The notes: generated by a model not told the origin, from the sequence alone. DNA of 33,843 nucleotides from an uncultured Acinetobacter sp. (GCF_947626835.1 NZ_CANQTS010000026.1:1-33843), one strand, 5' to 3'; shown: positions 8,590 through 17,170, counted from the first letter of the stretch. A program made the numbers and translations.

Positions 8590-9810
8590 ATGGCTAAGCA
8601 CAACAAGAAAAGTACATACAAAAATCTTAGCAAAGCGTACAAAAAGTCATCTCAAAATACACGTGGTGGCTATGAAGTTGATGTGTTGGATGAAACGCAA
8701 GCCATAGTCAGAGGTGGTTTTTATGAGCCACAGTCGGCAGTTGTGCAAAGCCCAATTTTGGCACAAGCTCAACTGCGCTTTTGTGACTTAACGGGTTTTT
8801 ATGCACAACATGTGGCTTTTAGGCAAGTGGGCGAATATGAGTTTATTGTGCCCATTCAAGAAATTCATAGCAGTTTGCCTGATTCGCCGATTGCGCCTAA
8901 TCCATTTGCAATTTCTCGTACCTTTCAAGGTGGCGTGACCCACTTTTGTTATGAAGGCGCTCATCCCTTACATTTATTATTAACGGGTAATTTAAAGCTG
9001 TATGTGCGCTTAAGTGACTATGCACCTGAACATGTGCGTTTGGCTGGAAAAACGCCGACTTTACCACCCAACTTAATGTTATATGTGTGTACATCATCAC
9101 GTCCACGTGCTGATAATACGCTGGGTTATCAAATTGCTATGGATAGTGCATGGCAACCTAGAACCTTGTTTAAGCTCAATGCACATGCACGTTATCGCAT
9201 TCCAATGCCTTCGTATGAAGATTTAAGCAAGTTATTACGCCGCGTAGAGCCAAAAAACACTCAAATTATACAAGGCAGTATTGCTGAAGGAAGTACCAAT
9301 TCACGTGCCAATCCTCAAAAATTAGGCTATGCCATGACATCTTGGTTTTCTATAGAAGGAGAGTCACATCTTTGGGTAAAAACCCATGGCTGTTCTAATA
9401 TCTGTCGTGTGCAATGGAAAGATGAATTTGGACGAGTATATTATGATAATCAGCTGAAGAATGTACATGACGCCAATGGTGTGATTACCATCCCACCTTA
9501 TGCCGTTGCAGGACGTATTTACTTCAATCGCGGAGAAATTCAACAGAAAAAACCTGCCACCCATATTCAAATTAAAGCCATTCCTAAAAAGTTAGATCCG
9601 TATTTTGGTTATTGGGCAGAATACAATTTTTTTGTGAATACCTTAAGTTATTTTAATCCGAATACTGAGTATTATTTTGTCTTAAAGGCGACTGAAGGTG
9701 AAGCATGGCAACTCGATCAAGATGGTTTTATCTGTGTGCAAGGCGGCTTAAATTTTCAGTTCAATGTGCGTGATGAGTTGCAGTCTACATTTGATCAGTT
9801 AAAGGAATAA
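8590..9810 (+). CDS. Unrecognised 406-residue beta-rich protein of the Mur ligase/CapA operon
   Basis: Third gene of the operon, starting 25 bp after the Mur ligase fusion and ending 3 bp before the hydrolase. I do not recognise the family. The first ~25 residues are strongly basic and Lys/Ser-rich (MAKHNKKSTYKNLSKAYKKS), not a signal peptide. The remainder is rich in aromatic and beta-prone segments with many short Gly/Pro turns, as in carbohydrate-binding or jelly-roll folds (VGEYEFIVPI, SWFSIEGESHLWVKTHG, GVITIPPYAVAGRIYF, NTEYYFVLKATEG). No catalytic motif is evident. The start ATG is preceded by GAGAACAG. Tight packing implies co-translation with the flanking genes. It may bind the substrate or product of the neighbouring enzymes; this is inference only. 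Confidence 0.7.
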   Translation: MAKHNKKSTYKNLSKAYKKSSQNTRGGYEVDVLDETQAIVRGGFYEPQSAVVQSPILAQAQLRFCDLTGFYAQHVAFRQVGEYEFIVPIQEIHSSLPDSPIAPNPFAISRTFQGGVTHFCYEGAHPLHLLLTGNLKLYVRLSDYAPEHVRLAGKTPTLPPNLMLYVCTSSRPRADNTLGYQIAMDSAWQPRTLFKLNAHARYRIPMPSYEDLSKLLRRVEPKNTQIIQGSIAEGSTNSRANPQKLGYAMTSWFSIEGESHLWVKTHGCSNICRVQWKDEFGRVYYDNQLKNVHDANGVITIPPYAVAGRIYFNRGEIQQKKPATHIQIKAIPKKLDPYFGYWAEYNFFVNTLSYFNPNTEYYFVLKATEGEAWQLDQDGFICVQGGLNFQFNVRDELQSTFDQLKE

Positions 9811-9813
9811 TAC

Positions 9814-10632
9814 ATGATTGTGTGTAAAAATTTTAAAGTCATGATGACCAAATCTGTAGGTAGTACCGTACCCAATGCGTCACAAGAGTCGGCTCATAAT
9901 CATATGATCTTGCAAATGTTTTATGATGATCGCTGGGGGCCTGCAACGCGCGATATGATTTTATGGTTTAAAGGTGGAAGCGGGCATGGTTTAGAAGATT
10001 CCAGCTATGCCCGGGTGCAATATGTGTTAAGTAAGGGTTTTGTTTATATCAATTGTAGTACATTTGCACCTCAGCATCATCCTATGGACTTTAAATTAGA
10101 ACCGACCATGCCGATTCATGACTATGTACGTTATGCTTTTGAGGTTGAATCATTTTTAGAGCATATCTATGAAAATGTGATTTATGACAAAGACGCTAAA
10201 CGACATATTAATCAAGATTCTAAAGTGGTGTTGACAGGAACCTCGCGCGGTGCAGGTATCATTTTACAATGGTCATGTTTAACTCGTGGTATTTATGCAC
10301 CTTATAGCGAAAAAGTCATCGGTTTAGTGGCTAACTCTCCGGCAGGCGGTAACAATTCACGACGTTGGAATGGGCCTTATATTGCCCAACGTGCCACCTA
10401 CAAATATTATCAAAATGTACGCCATCCTACGATTGCCTGTATTGGCGCTGGGGATATCACCCACACCAACCGTGCACATATGGAACGTATTTATCGTCAC
10501 TTAAGCAATCAATTGGTCAAAATTGTGGTAGAAGGTGATGATACATGGGATCACACATGGCCTAACCTAAGCCGTGATCAAGCCTATCAAAAGTTCTTTA
10601 ATCACGCTTTTAATTTTTTCTATGCGCTTTAA
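9814..10632 (+). CDS. Alpha/beta-hydrolase fold protein
   Basis: 272 residues, last gene of the four-gene operon, starting 3 bp after the previous stop. A good Shine-Dalgarno AAGGA (9802-9806) lies 7 bp before ATG 9814; later in-frame ATGs at 9841 and 9844 are less well placed. Visible hallmarks are an HGGG-like oxyanion stretch KGGSGHG (residues 53-59), the nucleophile elbow GTSRG (Ser144), a candidate acid Asp214 in GAGDITH and a late His247 in DHTWPN. This order fits an esterase, lipase or peptidase-like serine hydrolase. No signal peptide is present, so it probably acts in the cytoplasm. In this context it could remove or transfer an acyl or aminoacyl group on the operon's product. The substrate cannot be told from sequence. 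Confidence 0.78.
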   Translation: MIVCKNFKVMMTKSVGSTVPNASQESAHNHMILQMFYDDRWGPATRDMILWFKGGSGHGLEDSSYARVQYVLSKGFVYINCSTFAPQHHPMDFKLEPTMPIHDYVRYAFEVESFLEHIYENVIYDKDAKRHINQDSKVVLTGTSRGAGIILQWSCLTRGIYAPYSEKVIGLVANSPAGGNNSRRWNGPYIAQRATYKYYQNVRHPTIACIGAGDITHTNRAHMERIYRHLSNQLVKIVVEGDDTWDHTWPNLSRDQAYQKFFNHAFNFFYAL

Positions 10633-10634
10633 AC

Positions 10635-10665
10635 AAATACGCTTGCAGTAAACAGGCGTATTTTT
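10635..10665. terminator. Bidirectional terminator between convergent units
   Basis: An 8-bp stem AAATACGC (10635-10642) / GCGTATTT (10656-10663) with a 13-nt loop is flanked by A-run and T-run sequence. It sits between the hydrolase stop (10632) and the glycosyltransferase stop (10687, minus strand) and can serve both. Confidence 0.7.
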
Positions 10666-10686
10666 CAGTCCAATCACGATAAAAAT

Positions 10687-12195
10687 TTACAGCTGATTTA
10701 ACATTAACTGCCATTTTTCTGCCATATTTTTCTTGGCATAAGTTAAACTTTTTACATACGCATTATTGGCTAAAGCTAAACGTTTATTTTCATCTTCAAC
10801 CAATGCACGTAAAGTTGCACACAGTGCATCTAAATTCCCATTTTCGACCAAACAGCCATTAATATCATGGTCGATCATCTCAGCAGGTCCATATTTAATA
10901 TCATAGGCAATGTTGGGTACGCCTTGATTCATAGTATCTAAAATAGCGATACAAAAGCCTTCAAGGCGACTGGTGACCATAGCAATATCATATTCAGGTA
11001 AAATTGATTTAATATCGCTATGGTAGCCTTTAAAATGTACCATATCTTCTAACTTATACTGCTTCACTAACGCTTTTAACATGGTAAACGTTTTTTCTTT
11101 GTCGCGACCATCTGGAAAACCGTATAGATCTAACTGAATATTTTGATCACGATTACGATGTACCGCTTCGATGATATGTTCTAAACGCTTTTCATAAAAA
11201 TAACGCCCAAGCGAAATGATTTTAATTGGCTGCCCAGGAGTTTTGTCGAGTTTTGTCGGGGTTAACTGATTAGAACAGTAAGTCGGTTGAATGACATGGA
11301 TTTTTTGATGATTGGGAAAACGCTGTTGAATATCATGTTTTTGTTGCTGCGTAGACACCACAACAGCATCAAATTTTTCATGCTGTTCTAAGGGAATTTT
11401 ATAACCACTTAAGATATTTCCAGAAGCCACGGCATTGAGTTTAGTCACATGTAAACTATGAATAATACTAATTTTTCTTAAATTTTCGTGTTCAAGCTTA
11501 GCTACAATGGCATTAAAGTATAAATTCCGATCAACAATAAAGAAAGTTTTTTCCGGCTGATTCAACAATTGCTTTAACCAATATTCGATCAGTTCTTGCT
11601 CTGTGCTAAAAAACAGCGTTCTTTCTTGGTGATATAGGGTGATTTGGGTAACTTCTTTGGCATCTGTTGCTAAGGAATAGCTATATTCTAAGACGCGTTG
11701 ACCCGAAATATCATAGTAAATTTCAAAAAGGATGCTATTTTTTTCACCTAAAAATACTTCCTTGCTCAGAAAGCCAAATGCATCATATATGGCACGTTTA
11801 TATTTTCTAAGTTTTTGATCAAAATAATTAATATAGTGAATATATGGGCTATTAGGAAAACAGCTTACATACATTAAATACTTTTGCTGTTGATCGTAGA
11901 TGCGATAATCATGGATTTGTCCAACTTGCTTGGCTTGAAAATTTGATTTTTCAATCAAATCTTGCACAGTAAATGCAGAAACTGGCTCAGCCTTTTGAAA
12001 ATAGTGGAACATGTTTAAAACATCATTTGATTTTAAACCAATTCGTTCAACATTATGAAATAAATGAGGATTGTATAAAGTGGTTAAAATTTTTGTTGTG
12101 AGTTGTTTTTCTTGGAAAATTTTTAATCGTGCTACGGCCGCATGTTCAATGCCAGTCAGTTTGCGACCAATATCTTTATTTAAAAAGTAATACAT
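10687..12195 (-). CDS. GT4 glycosyltransferase, TagE/TarM-like (poly(glycerol/ribitol-phosphate) sugar transferase family)
   Basis: 502 residues. The N-terminal half (from MYYFLNKDIGRKLTGIEHAA) has the DUF1975-like region characteristic of TagE/TarM/GtfA-type glycosyltransferases of Gram-positive bacteria. The C-terminal half is a GT-B catalytic lobe with SLGRYFYEKR (328-337; the Arg and Lys contact the nucleotide-sugar phosphates in the family) and LEGFCIAILD, where the usual E-x7-E appears as E412-x7-D420. Known relatives put glucose or GlcNAc on teichoic acids or on Ser-rich adhesins. A Gram-negative host has no wall teichoic acid, so the acceptor here is more likely a capsule-like polymer or a surface protein. 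It follows the metzincin gene by 25 bp on the same strand and converges on the Mur ligase/CapA operon. AGGA is present ahead of the start codon. Confidence 0.82.
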   Translation of the reverse strand: MYYFLNKDIGRKLTGIEHAAVARLKIFQEKQLTTKILTTLYNPHLFHNVERIGLKSNDVLNMFHYFQKAEPVSAFTVQDLIEKSNFQAKQVGQIHDYRIYDQQQKYLMYVSCFPNSPYIHYINYFDQKLRKYKRAIYDAFGFLSKEVFLGEKNSILFEIYYDISGQRVLEYSYSLATDAKEVTQITLYHQERTLFFSTEQELIEYWLKQLLNQPEKTFFIVDRNLYFNAIVAKLEHENLRKISIIHSLHVTKLNAVASGNILSGYKIPLEQHEKFDAVVVSTQQQKHDIQQRFPNHQKIHVIQPTYCSNQLTPTKLDKTPGQPIKIISLGRYFYEKRLEHIIEAVHRNRDQNIQLDLYGFPDGRDKEKTFTMLKALVKQYKLEDMVHFKGYHSDIKSILPEYDIAMVTSRLEGFCIAILDTMNQGVPNIAYDIKYGPAEMIDHDINGCLVENGNLDALCATLRALVEDENKRLALANNAYVKSLTYAKKNMAEKWQLMLNQL

Positions 12196-12220
12196 ACCTT
12201 GTCCTATTCAAATTTATCTA

Positions 12221-12889
12221 TTATTGCGTCATAGCATTATAATTTTGATACATCTTGTTTACCTGAGCTGCTGTAAACCCAAGATTACGCAAGCCCATAC
12301 TGCCTTTTCCACATTGCCCACTGGCCATACGATTGGTAGCATCCTGACGCTTTGCACCCGGCACACACACATGATTGAGACCCATTGCATGTCCCATTTC
12401 ATGCAAAATAGCGGACTTGCTGTCTAAATCAAATCTTTTCCAATCTAAGAGGATAAAAGGTTTTCCCTTGTTATAAAACCCCCAACTTGTCGTATCAGAA
12501 AACTGGTTATGATTGGCATAAGAGTCATAAATAAAAACAAACACTTGATTAGATTTTTTCTGAGGGAAACAACGGTTAAAGCTAGGGGCCAAATCCTTGA
12601 CGATAAATACTTCAGCTTTATTTAACATTGTTTGGAAATCGCAATTCTTTTTTGTAAAAGCATTATATGAAATGCTATTACCCAAAGAGAAATTAAAGAT
12701 TTTTTGGTGGTTTTCATCTAGAAAATGCTGATTCAAAATATTGATTTGCTTTTTAAAATATCGCGAGGATTGATACTGAATGACATCAGCTTTATTAGAA
12801 CTGACCACAAAGTTAACCTGTATGTTTTTCGCATGTGCTGCGTTAATACCCAGGCTTAAGCACAAGCTGGAAAATAAAATTTTATACAT
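12221..12889 (-). CDS. Secreted metzincin-type zinc metalloprotease
   Basis: 222 residues beginning with a Sec signal peptide (hydrophobic LFSSLCLSLGI, likely cleavage after AHA at residue 20). The zinc site HEMGHAMGLNH (163-173) is a complete HExxHxxGxxH metzincin motif, and Met188 in TNRMASG fits the Met-turn. Four Cys in the mature part (83, 107, 175, 193) could form disulfides in the periplasm or outside the cell. It is small, essentially a catalytic domain with no extra C-terminal module. It is first in a two-gene minus-strand unit with the TagE-like glycosyltransferase 25 bp downstream. It might process a surface protein such as the nearby adhesin (inference). An astacin- or reprolysin-type label would be over-precise. 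Confidence 0.85.
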   Translation of the reverse strand: MYKILFSSLCLSLGINAAHAKNIQVNFVVSSNKADVIQYQSSRYFKKQINILNQHFLDENHQKIFNFSLGNSISYNAFTKKNCDFQTMLNKAEVFIVKDLAPSFNRCFPQKKSNQVFVFIYDSYANHNQFSDTTSWGFYNKGKPFILLDWKRFDLDSKSAILHEMGHAMGLNHVCVPGAKRQDATNRMASGQCGKGSMGLRNLGFTAAQVNKMYQNYNAMTQ

Positions 12890-13030
12890 GTCATTGATAA
12901 AAAATAATCAAAATTGAATGCCTTATAATACAAGTATAGCTATGAAACTAAAGCTATTTTATGTAATTTTCAATAAATTTTATAATATGATTTAAGCTTG
13001 AATATTTCCCAATCGTGGCTAAGCAATTGA

Positions 13031-13195
13031 CTTGAAAAAAGATGGATACTGTACAACTACCTGAGCACATACGCTTATGAACGAGCCATTGCATCCCTTG
13101 AACTATTAATTTTTAAGATAGATTACCAAATGATGCAAATCTTTGGGCGCAGTGGCGATGTCAATCAAGATTTACAAGATCTATGGTTAAACTAA
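13031..13195 (+). pseudogene. Possible gene remnant
   Basis: An open stretch encodes YAYERAIASLELLIFKIDYQ and then MMQIFGRSGDVNQDLQDLWLN before TAA 13193-13195. It is protein-like in composition but has no plausible start codon in frame. A second frame just upstream (ATG 13042) gives MDTVQLPEHIRL and then stops, so a frameshift could join the two. I do not recognise the parent family, and chance cannot be excluded. Confidence 0.3.
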
Positions 13196-13434
13196 ACTCA
13201 TCATAAAATTTTCCCAGCATTTTCGTTGTTCTATTTGAGCTGATGTCGTTGCAATTTATGTATTCTTATGGGCTGATCAAAACAAGCTTCAAGCCATCAC
13301 TGGCTCAATATGGTCTTATTCATAACTGAGATTGTACTCGCGTGTATTTAAATAAAGTAACCAATTTGCAACCAATTGCATATTTGCTCAAGGTTTACAT
13401 TTTTGGAAAAACCCATACACTAAAATAAATGATT

Positions 13435-13465
13435 ACTTATTTTTATATTATTTATAAAAATAAGT
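13435..13465. promoter_or_regulatory. Perfect 13-bp AT-rich inverted repeat
   Basis: ACTTATTTTTATA (13435-13447) and TATAAAAATAAGT (13453-13465) are exact reverse complements around TTATT, ending 57 bp before the oxidoreductase start. This could be an operator or a terminator-like hairpin for upstream transcripts; the lack of GC pairs favours a protein-binding dyad. Confidence 0.45.
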
Positions 13466-13522
13466 TTGTATAAGCCATATCACTATCAAGGATAGGTTTT
13501 AGGTGATAATGAGGATTGTGTT

Positions 13523-16500
13523 ATGGGTCACGATAAAAATGATAAGTTTGAAAAATATATAAAAACCGACGCTGTGTTCTTATCCGGTATACAAGCATTG
13601 GTAGAATTGCCTAAACTGCAAATTCAGCTAGACCGCTATCATAACCGCCATACTGCGGCATTGATCAGCGGTTATCGGGGTTCGCCTTTAGGTGGCTACG
13701 ACCAAATGCTATGGAAGCATGAAAAAGAGCTCAAAGCGCTCAATATTGTATTTCAGCCTGGATTAAATGAAGATCTAGCGGCCACCGCGCTTTGGGGCAC
13801 GCAAATGCAAGCCGCCTTTGGCCCAAGCCCTTATCAAGGGGTGTTTGGGATTTGGTATGGTAAAGGTCCAGGCGTTGATCGAACTGGCGATGTATTTCGT
13901 ACGGCCAATATGTTTGGCACATCCGCTTTCGGTGGTGTATTGGCGATTGCCGGTGATGATCACACAGCGCAATCTTCTACCTTTCCACATCAAACTGATG
14001 GGATTTTTCAAGCTGTGGCGATGCCTATTTTACAGCCGAGTAATTTAGCTGAAGTGATTCATTTTGGCTTAGCCGGTATTGCGTTATCGCGTTATTCAGG
14101 TCTTTGGGTGGCATTAAAAACTGTAGCAGATGTGATTGAGGCAGCAGGATCAGTTCGTATTGCTGAGTTACCTGTATTTTTAAAGCCTGCACCCAGTGAT
14201 GTACTTCTTAACTGGGATGCCAATTTAAAATGGCCAGCCCAACGTGCTGAACTTGAGAAACGCTTAATTGAACATAAGATCCCTGCTGCAAAAGCATGGG
14301 CGCGTTGTAATGCAATTGATCGAGTGATTCATCGGGCCAAAAAAAGCCAGTATGCCATTGTCAGTGTAGGAAAAGCCCATCAAGATCTGATGCAAGCTTT
14401 AAATGATTTAGGTTTAACTGAACAGCTCGAAGCCTATGGCATATCAATGTATAAAGTTGGCATGTCTTGGCCACTTGAAGAAACAGGATTGCTGAAATTT
14501 ACTCAAGGCCATACTAAAGTTTTGGTGATTGAAGAAAAGCGCAGTATAGTTGAGCAGCAAATTAAACAGATTTTATATCATAGCGCGTTAAGACCTGAAA
14601 TTTTTGGCAAAACACAGCCAGATGGCACGGCGTTTTTACCGGAAATTGGTGAGTATTCAAGCGCACTTGTGGCACAAAAACTGTTTGAGTTTTTGGGTCG
14701 CCCTGAACAGTTACACGATCAAATCAAAGCTTTAACGCCTGCTTGTCATTTTGATACAGACGTTGCAAAACGTAGTCCATTTTTTTGTTCAGGCTGTCCA
14801 CATAATACCTCGACCCGTGTGCCCGAAGGTTCAATGGCAGGTGGCGGTATTGGTTGCCATATTATGGCATTGGTGATGCCTGATCGGCATACCAACACTT
14901 TTAGTCAAATGGGGGGTGAAGGTATGCAGTGGGTGGGGGCCGCACCGTTTTCACAACGTACTCATATTTTTCAAAACTTAGGTGATGGCACTTACGAACA
15001 TTCTGGAATTTTAGCCATCCGTGCAGCCATTGCTGCCAACACCAATATCACCTTTAAAATTTTATATAATGATGCAGTTGCAATGACGGGTGGACAACCT
15101 GCAGAAGGCAACAATGATCCGGCACGAATTTCAAGACAGCTTGCAGCCGAAGGCGTTCAATATTTAGCTTTGGTGTCTGAAGACCCTAATCGTTGGCAGG
15201 GGAATAGCAGTTTAGCCGCCCAATGTAAAGTTTATCATCGTGATGAACTGGCGAGTTTACAGCAGCAATTTCAAACCTATCGTGGAGTCAGCGCCATTAT
15301 TTATGACCAAACCTGTGCTGCTGAAAAAAGACGTCGCCGCAAACAAAAAACACTTCCATCCTCTTCTCAGTATGCATTTATTCATGATCGGGTGTGTGAA
15401 GGATGTGGTGATTGTTCGGTACAATCCAATTGTATTTCTATCGAACCATTAAATACCGCCTTTGGTACCAAACGTAAGATTAATCAATCAAGTTGTAACC
15501 AAGACTTGTCTTGTCTTAAAGGGTTTTGTCCAAGCTTTGTTGAAATTGAGGGACACAAAAATAGTCAACCCATCAAGCAAGATCTAGATCAACAGACCTA
15601 CTTTGAGCGCTTAATTGATATTCAAGTGCCTTTGCTGAGTAAAGACAACTACAACATGCTTTTGGCTGGTGTAGGGGGAACGGGTGTGCTCACCATTGCG
15701 GCATTGTTAGGTAAAGCGACTGTAGAAGATCAACATGCGGTAAGTGTGCTGGATTTTACCGGTTTGTCGCAAAAAAATGGCGCGGTGTTTAGCCAAGTAC
15801 GCTTAGCACAACAAGCAGAGCACATTTTATCCTCACGTATTGGTGACAAAGAAGCTGATGTATTGATTGCAACCGATCTGTTAAATGCTGCAAGCAATGA
15901 CATGTTGCAACGTTTACAGTCTGCAACGCAGGTGTTTATGAATTTGGATGTGATGCCCACCGCAGCATTGATTCATGATCGTGATCAACATATTGATGTA
16001 GCAAGTTTGATTGAGCGAATTGAAGCTTATGTGCCAAGTCAACATGTGCATCGTTTACATGCCAATCAACTGTGTGAAAAGATCTTTGCCGAAACCACAT
16101 TTGCACATATGTTAATGCTAGGTTTTGCTTGGCAAAAAGCCTGCATACCAATTTCTTTCAGCGCACTTAAAGCCACTATTGGGCAAGGGGTTGCACCACA
16201 ACAAAACTTAATAGCTTTTCAATGGGGGCGTGTTTTTGCCATGCACCCAGAGCTAGAAGCGCAAATTTTACACTCAGACATGCAGCACAGCCCAAAATCA
16301 TGGACCGAGTTAGTTGAGTTTTATCGCCAAGAATTGGTGGCGTATCAACATGAGGCGTATGCGCAAAGCTATCTTAATTTTATTGAAAAAATAAAGGCTA
16401 AGATCAAAAAACATCACCAGCATGAGGAGTTAATGCAGGTGGTTGCTCAGCAATTGTATCGTTTAATGGCATATAAAGACGAATACGAAGTGGCACGTTT

Positions 16501-16960
16501 GTATAGTCAGCCCGAATTTCAACACAAGTTAGCTGCCGAGTTTCAAAATACAAAAAAATTGAGTATTTGGCTTGCACCGCCTTTATTGAGCCGTATTGAC
16601 CCGATTACACAACGTCCGAAGAAAATCAAATTTGGTGCGTGGGTGTTAAAATTGATGCCGATTTTAGCCAATTTTAAGTGGCTACGGGGTCAATGGTATG
16701 ATCCTTTAGGTCGTCATCCTGAGCGTGTGGCAGAACGTCAGTTGATACACGATTATATGCAACTGGTAGAACAGGTGGTGGACGGCTTAAATGAGCGCAA
16801 TATGCCCGCTGCTTTGGAGTTGTGTGGATTGGTAAATGAGGTGCGTGGTTTTGGTCCTGTCAAAATGCAAGCCCTAAAAGCCTATCAGGATAAGCAAACC
16901 ATCTTGCTAAAACGCTATCACCAGCAGCAACGTATCATTCCTTTATTTACAGAAGCTTAA
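13523..16960 (+). CDS. Indolepyruvate ferredoxin oxidoreductase family protein (fused alpha/beta subunits)
   Basis: 1145 residues, the usual length of the proteobacterial single-chain form. It oxidatively decarboxylates an aryl- or branched 2-oxoacid to the acyl-CoA using thiamine diphosphate, CoA and ferredoxin. Order of parts: N-terminal pyrimidine-binding domain with YRGSPLGGYD; TPP domain with FFCSGCPHNTSTRVPEGS (around residue 421) and later GDGTYEHSG; an Fe-S segment CEGCGDCSVQSNC (around 623) with a further CNQDLSCLKGFC; a gamma/IorB-like domain starting with GVGGTGVLTIAALLGK (around 716); and a C-terminal family-specific tail. Two-subunit IorA/IorB enzymes are the classical form. GAGGA (13511-13515) lies 7 bp ahead of ATG 13523. 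It is monocistronic, bounded by a strong terminator. The exact substrate (aromatic versus branched-chain) is not determinable from sequence alone. Confidence 0.92.
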   Translation: MGHDKNDKFEKYIKTDAVFLSGIQALVELPKLQIQLDRYHNRHTAALISGYRGSPLGGYDQMLWKHEKELKALNIVFQPGLNEDLAATALWGTQMQAAFGPSPYQGVFGIWYGKGPGVDRTGDVFRTANMFGTSAFGGVLAIAGDDHTAQSSTFPHQTDGIFQAVAMPILQPSNLAEVIHFGLAGIALSRYSGLWVALKTVADVIEAAGSVRIAELPVFLKPAPSDVLLNWDANLKWPAQRAELEKRLIEHKIPAAKAWARCNAIDRVIHRAKKSQYAIVSVGKAHQDLMQALNDLGLTEQLEAYGISMYKVGMSWPLEETGLLKFTQGHTKVLVIEEKRSIVEQQIKQILYHSALRPEIFGKTQPDGTAFLPEIGEYSSALVAQKLFEFLGRPEQLHDQIKALTPACHFDTDVAKRSPFFCSGCPHNTSTRVPEGSMAGGGIGCHIMALVMPDRHTNTFSQMGGEGMQWVGAAPFSQRTHIFQNLGDGTYEHSGILAIRAAIAANTNITFKILYNDAVAMTGGQPAEGNNDPARISRQLAAEGVQYLALVSEDPNRWQGNSSLAAQCKVYHRDELASLQQQFQTYRGVSAIIYDQTCAAEKRRRRKQKTLPSSSQYAFIHDRVCEGCGDCSVQSNCISIEPLNTAFGTKRKINQSSCNQDLSCLKGFCPSFVEIEGHKNSQPIKQDLDQQTYFERLIDIQVPLLSKDNYNMLLAGVGGTGVLTIAALLGKATVEDQHAVSVLDFTGLSQKNGAVFSQVRLAQQAEHILSSRIGDKEADVLIATDLLNAASNDMLQRLQSATQVFMNLDVMPTAALIHDRDQHIDVASLIERIEAYVPSQHVHRLHANQLCEKIFAETTFAHMLMLGFAWQKACIPISFSALKATIGQGVAPQQNLIAFQWGRVFAMHPELEAQILHSDMQHSPKSWTELVEFYRQELVAYQHEAYAQSYLNFIEKIKAKIKKHHQHEELMQVVAQQLYRLMAYKDEYEVARLYSQPEFQHKLAAEFQNTKKLSIWLAPPLLSRIDPITQRPKKIKFGAWVLKLMPILANFKWLRGQWYDPLGRHPERVAERQLIHDYMQLVEQVVDGLNERNMPAALELCGLVNEVRGFGPVKMQALKAYQDKQTILLKRYHQQQRIIPLFTEA

Positions 16961-16976
16961 ACTAAATTTGGGCATG

Positions 16977-17006
16977 ACCTATGCAATACATTGCATAGGT
17001 TTTTTG
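16977..17006 (+). terminator. Rho-independent terminator after the oxidoreductase
   Basis: Perfect 10-bp stem ACCTATGCAA / TTGCATAGGT with a TACA loop, then a T-run, 16 bp after the stop codon. Confidence 0.92.
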
Positions 17007-17099
17007 TTTATTTTAATAAGTAAAATTAAACAATAAAAATTTGGTTAAATATTAATCATATTTATATTTTATTGAGTAAAATCAAGGAAAATATTCAAA

Positions 17100-17128
17100 T
17101 ATTTATCCACATTTGTTGTGGATAAATA
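17100..17128. promoter_or_regulatory. Two inverted DnaA-box consensus sites forming a perfect 12-bp dyad
   Basis: TTATCCACA (17103-17111) and its inverse TGTGGATAA (17117-17125) both match the consensus DnaA box TTATNCACA and face each other 5 bp apart. The flanks extend the inverted repeat to 12 bp per arm (17100-17111 and 17117-17128). The surroundings are strongly AT-rich. It could be a DnaA titration or regulatory site, or simply a hairpin. No dnaA, gidA or other origin gene is nearby. Confidence 0.5.
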
Positions 17129-17170
17129 CTTTGAGTCTAAATTTTAAGTTTATTGGGGCTTGAATGAAAT

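Larger units (their letters stand above)
12890..13522. other. Long intergenic region with gene debris and promoter region
   Basis: 633 bp without an intact gene. It contains the divergent promoter zone for the metzincin, an open fragment without its own start (13031-13195), a second short open stretch near 13250-13329 (VAIYVFLWADQNKL-like) that ends at a stop, and a perfect AT-rich dyad (13435-13465) just upstream of the oxidoreductase gene. The look is of a decayed gene. Confidence 0.6.

Noticed and set aside
13740..14048. Short open frames on both strands inside the oxidoreductase gene
   Set aside because: They are frame shadows of a long, well-matched gene and show no family features.
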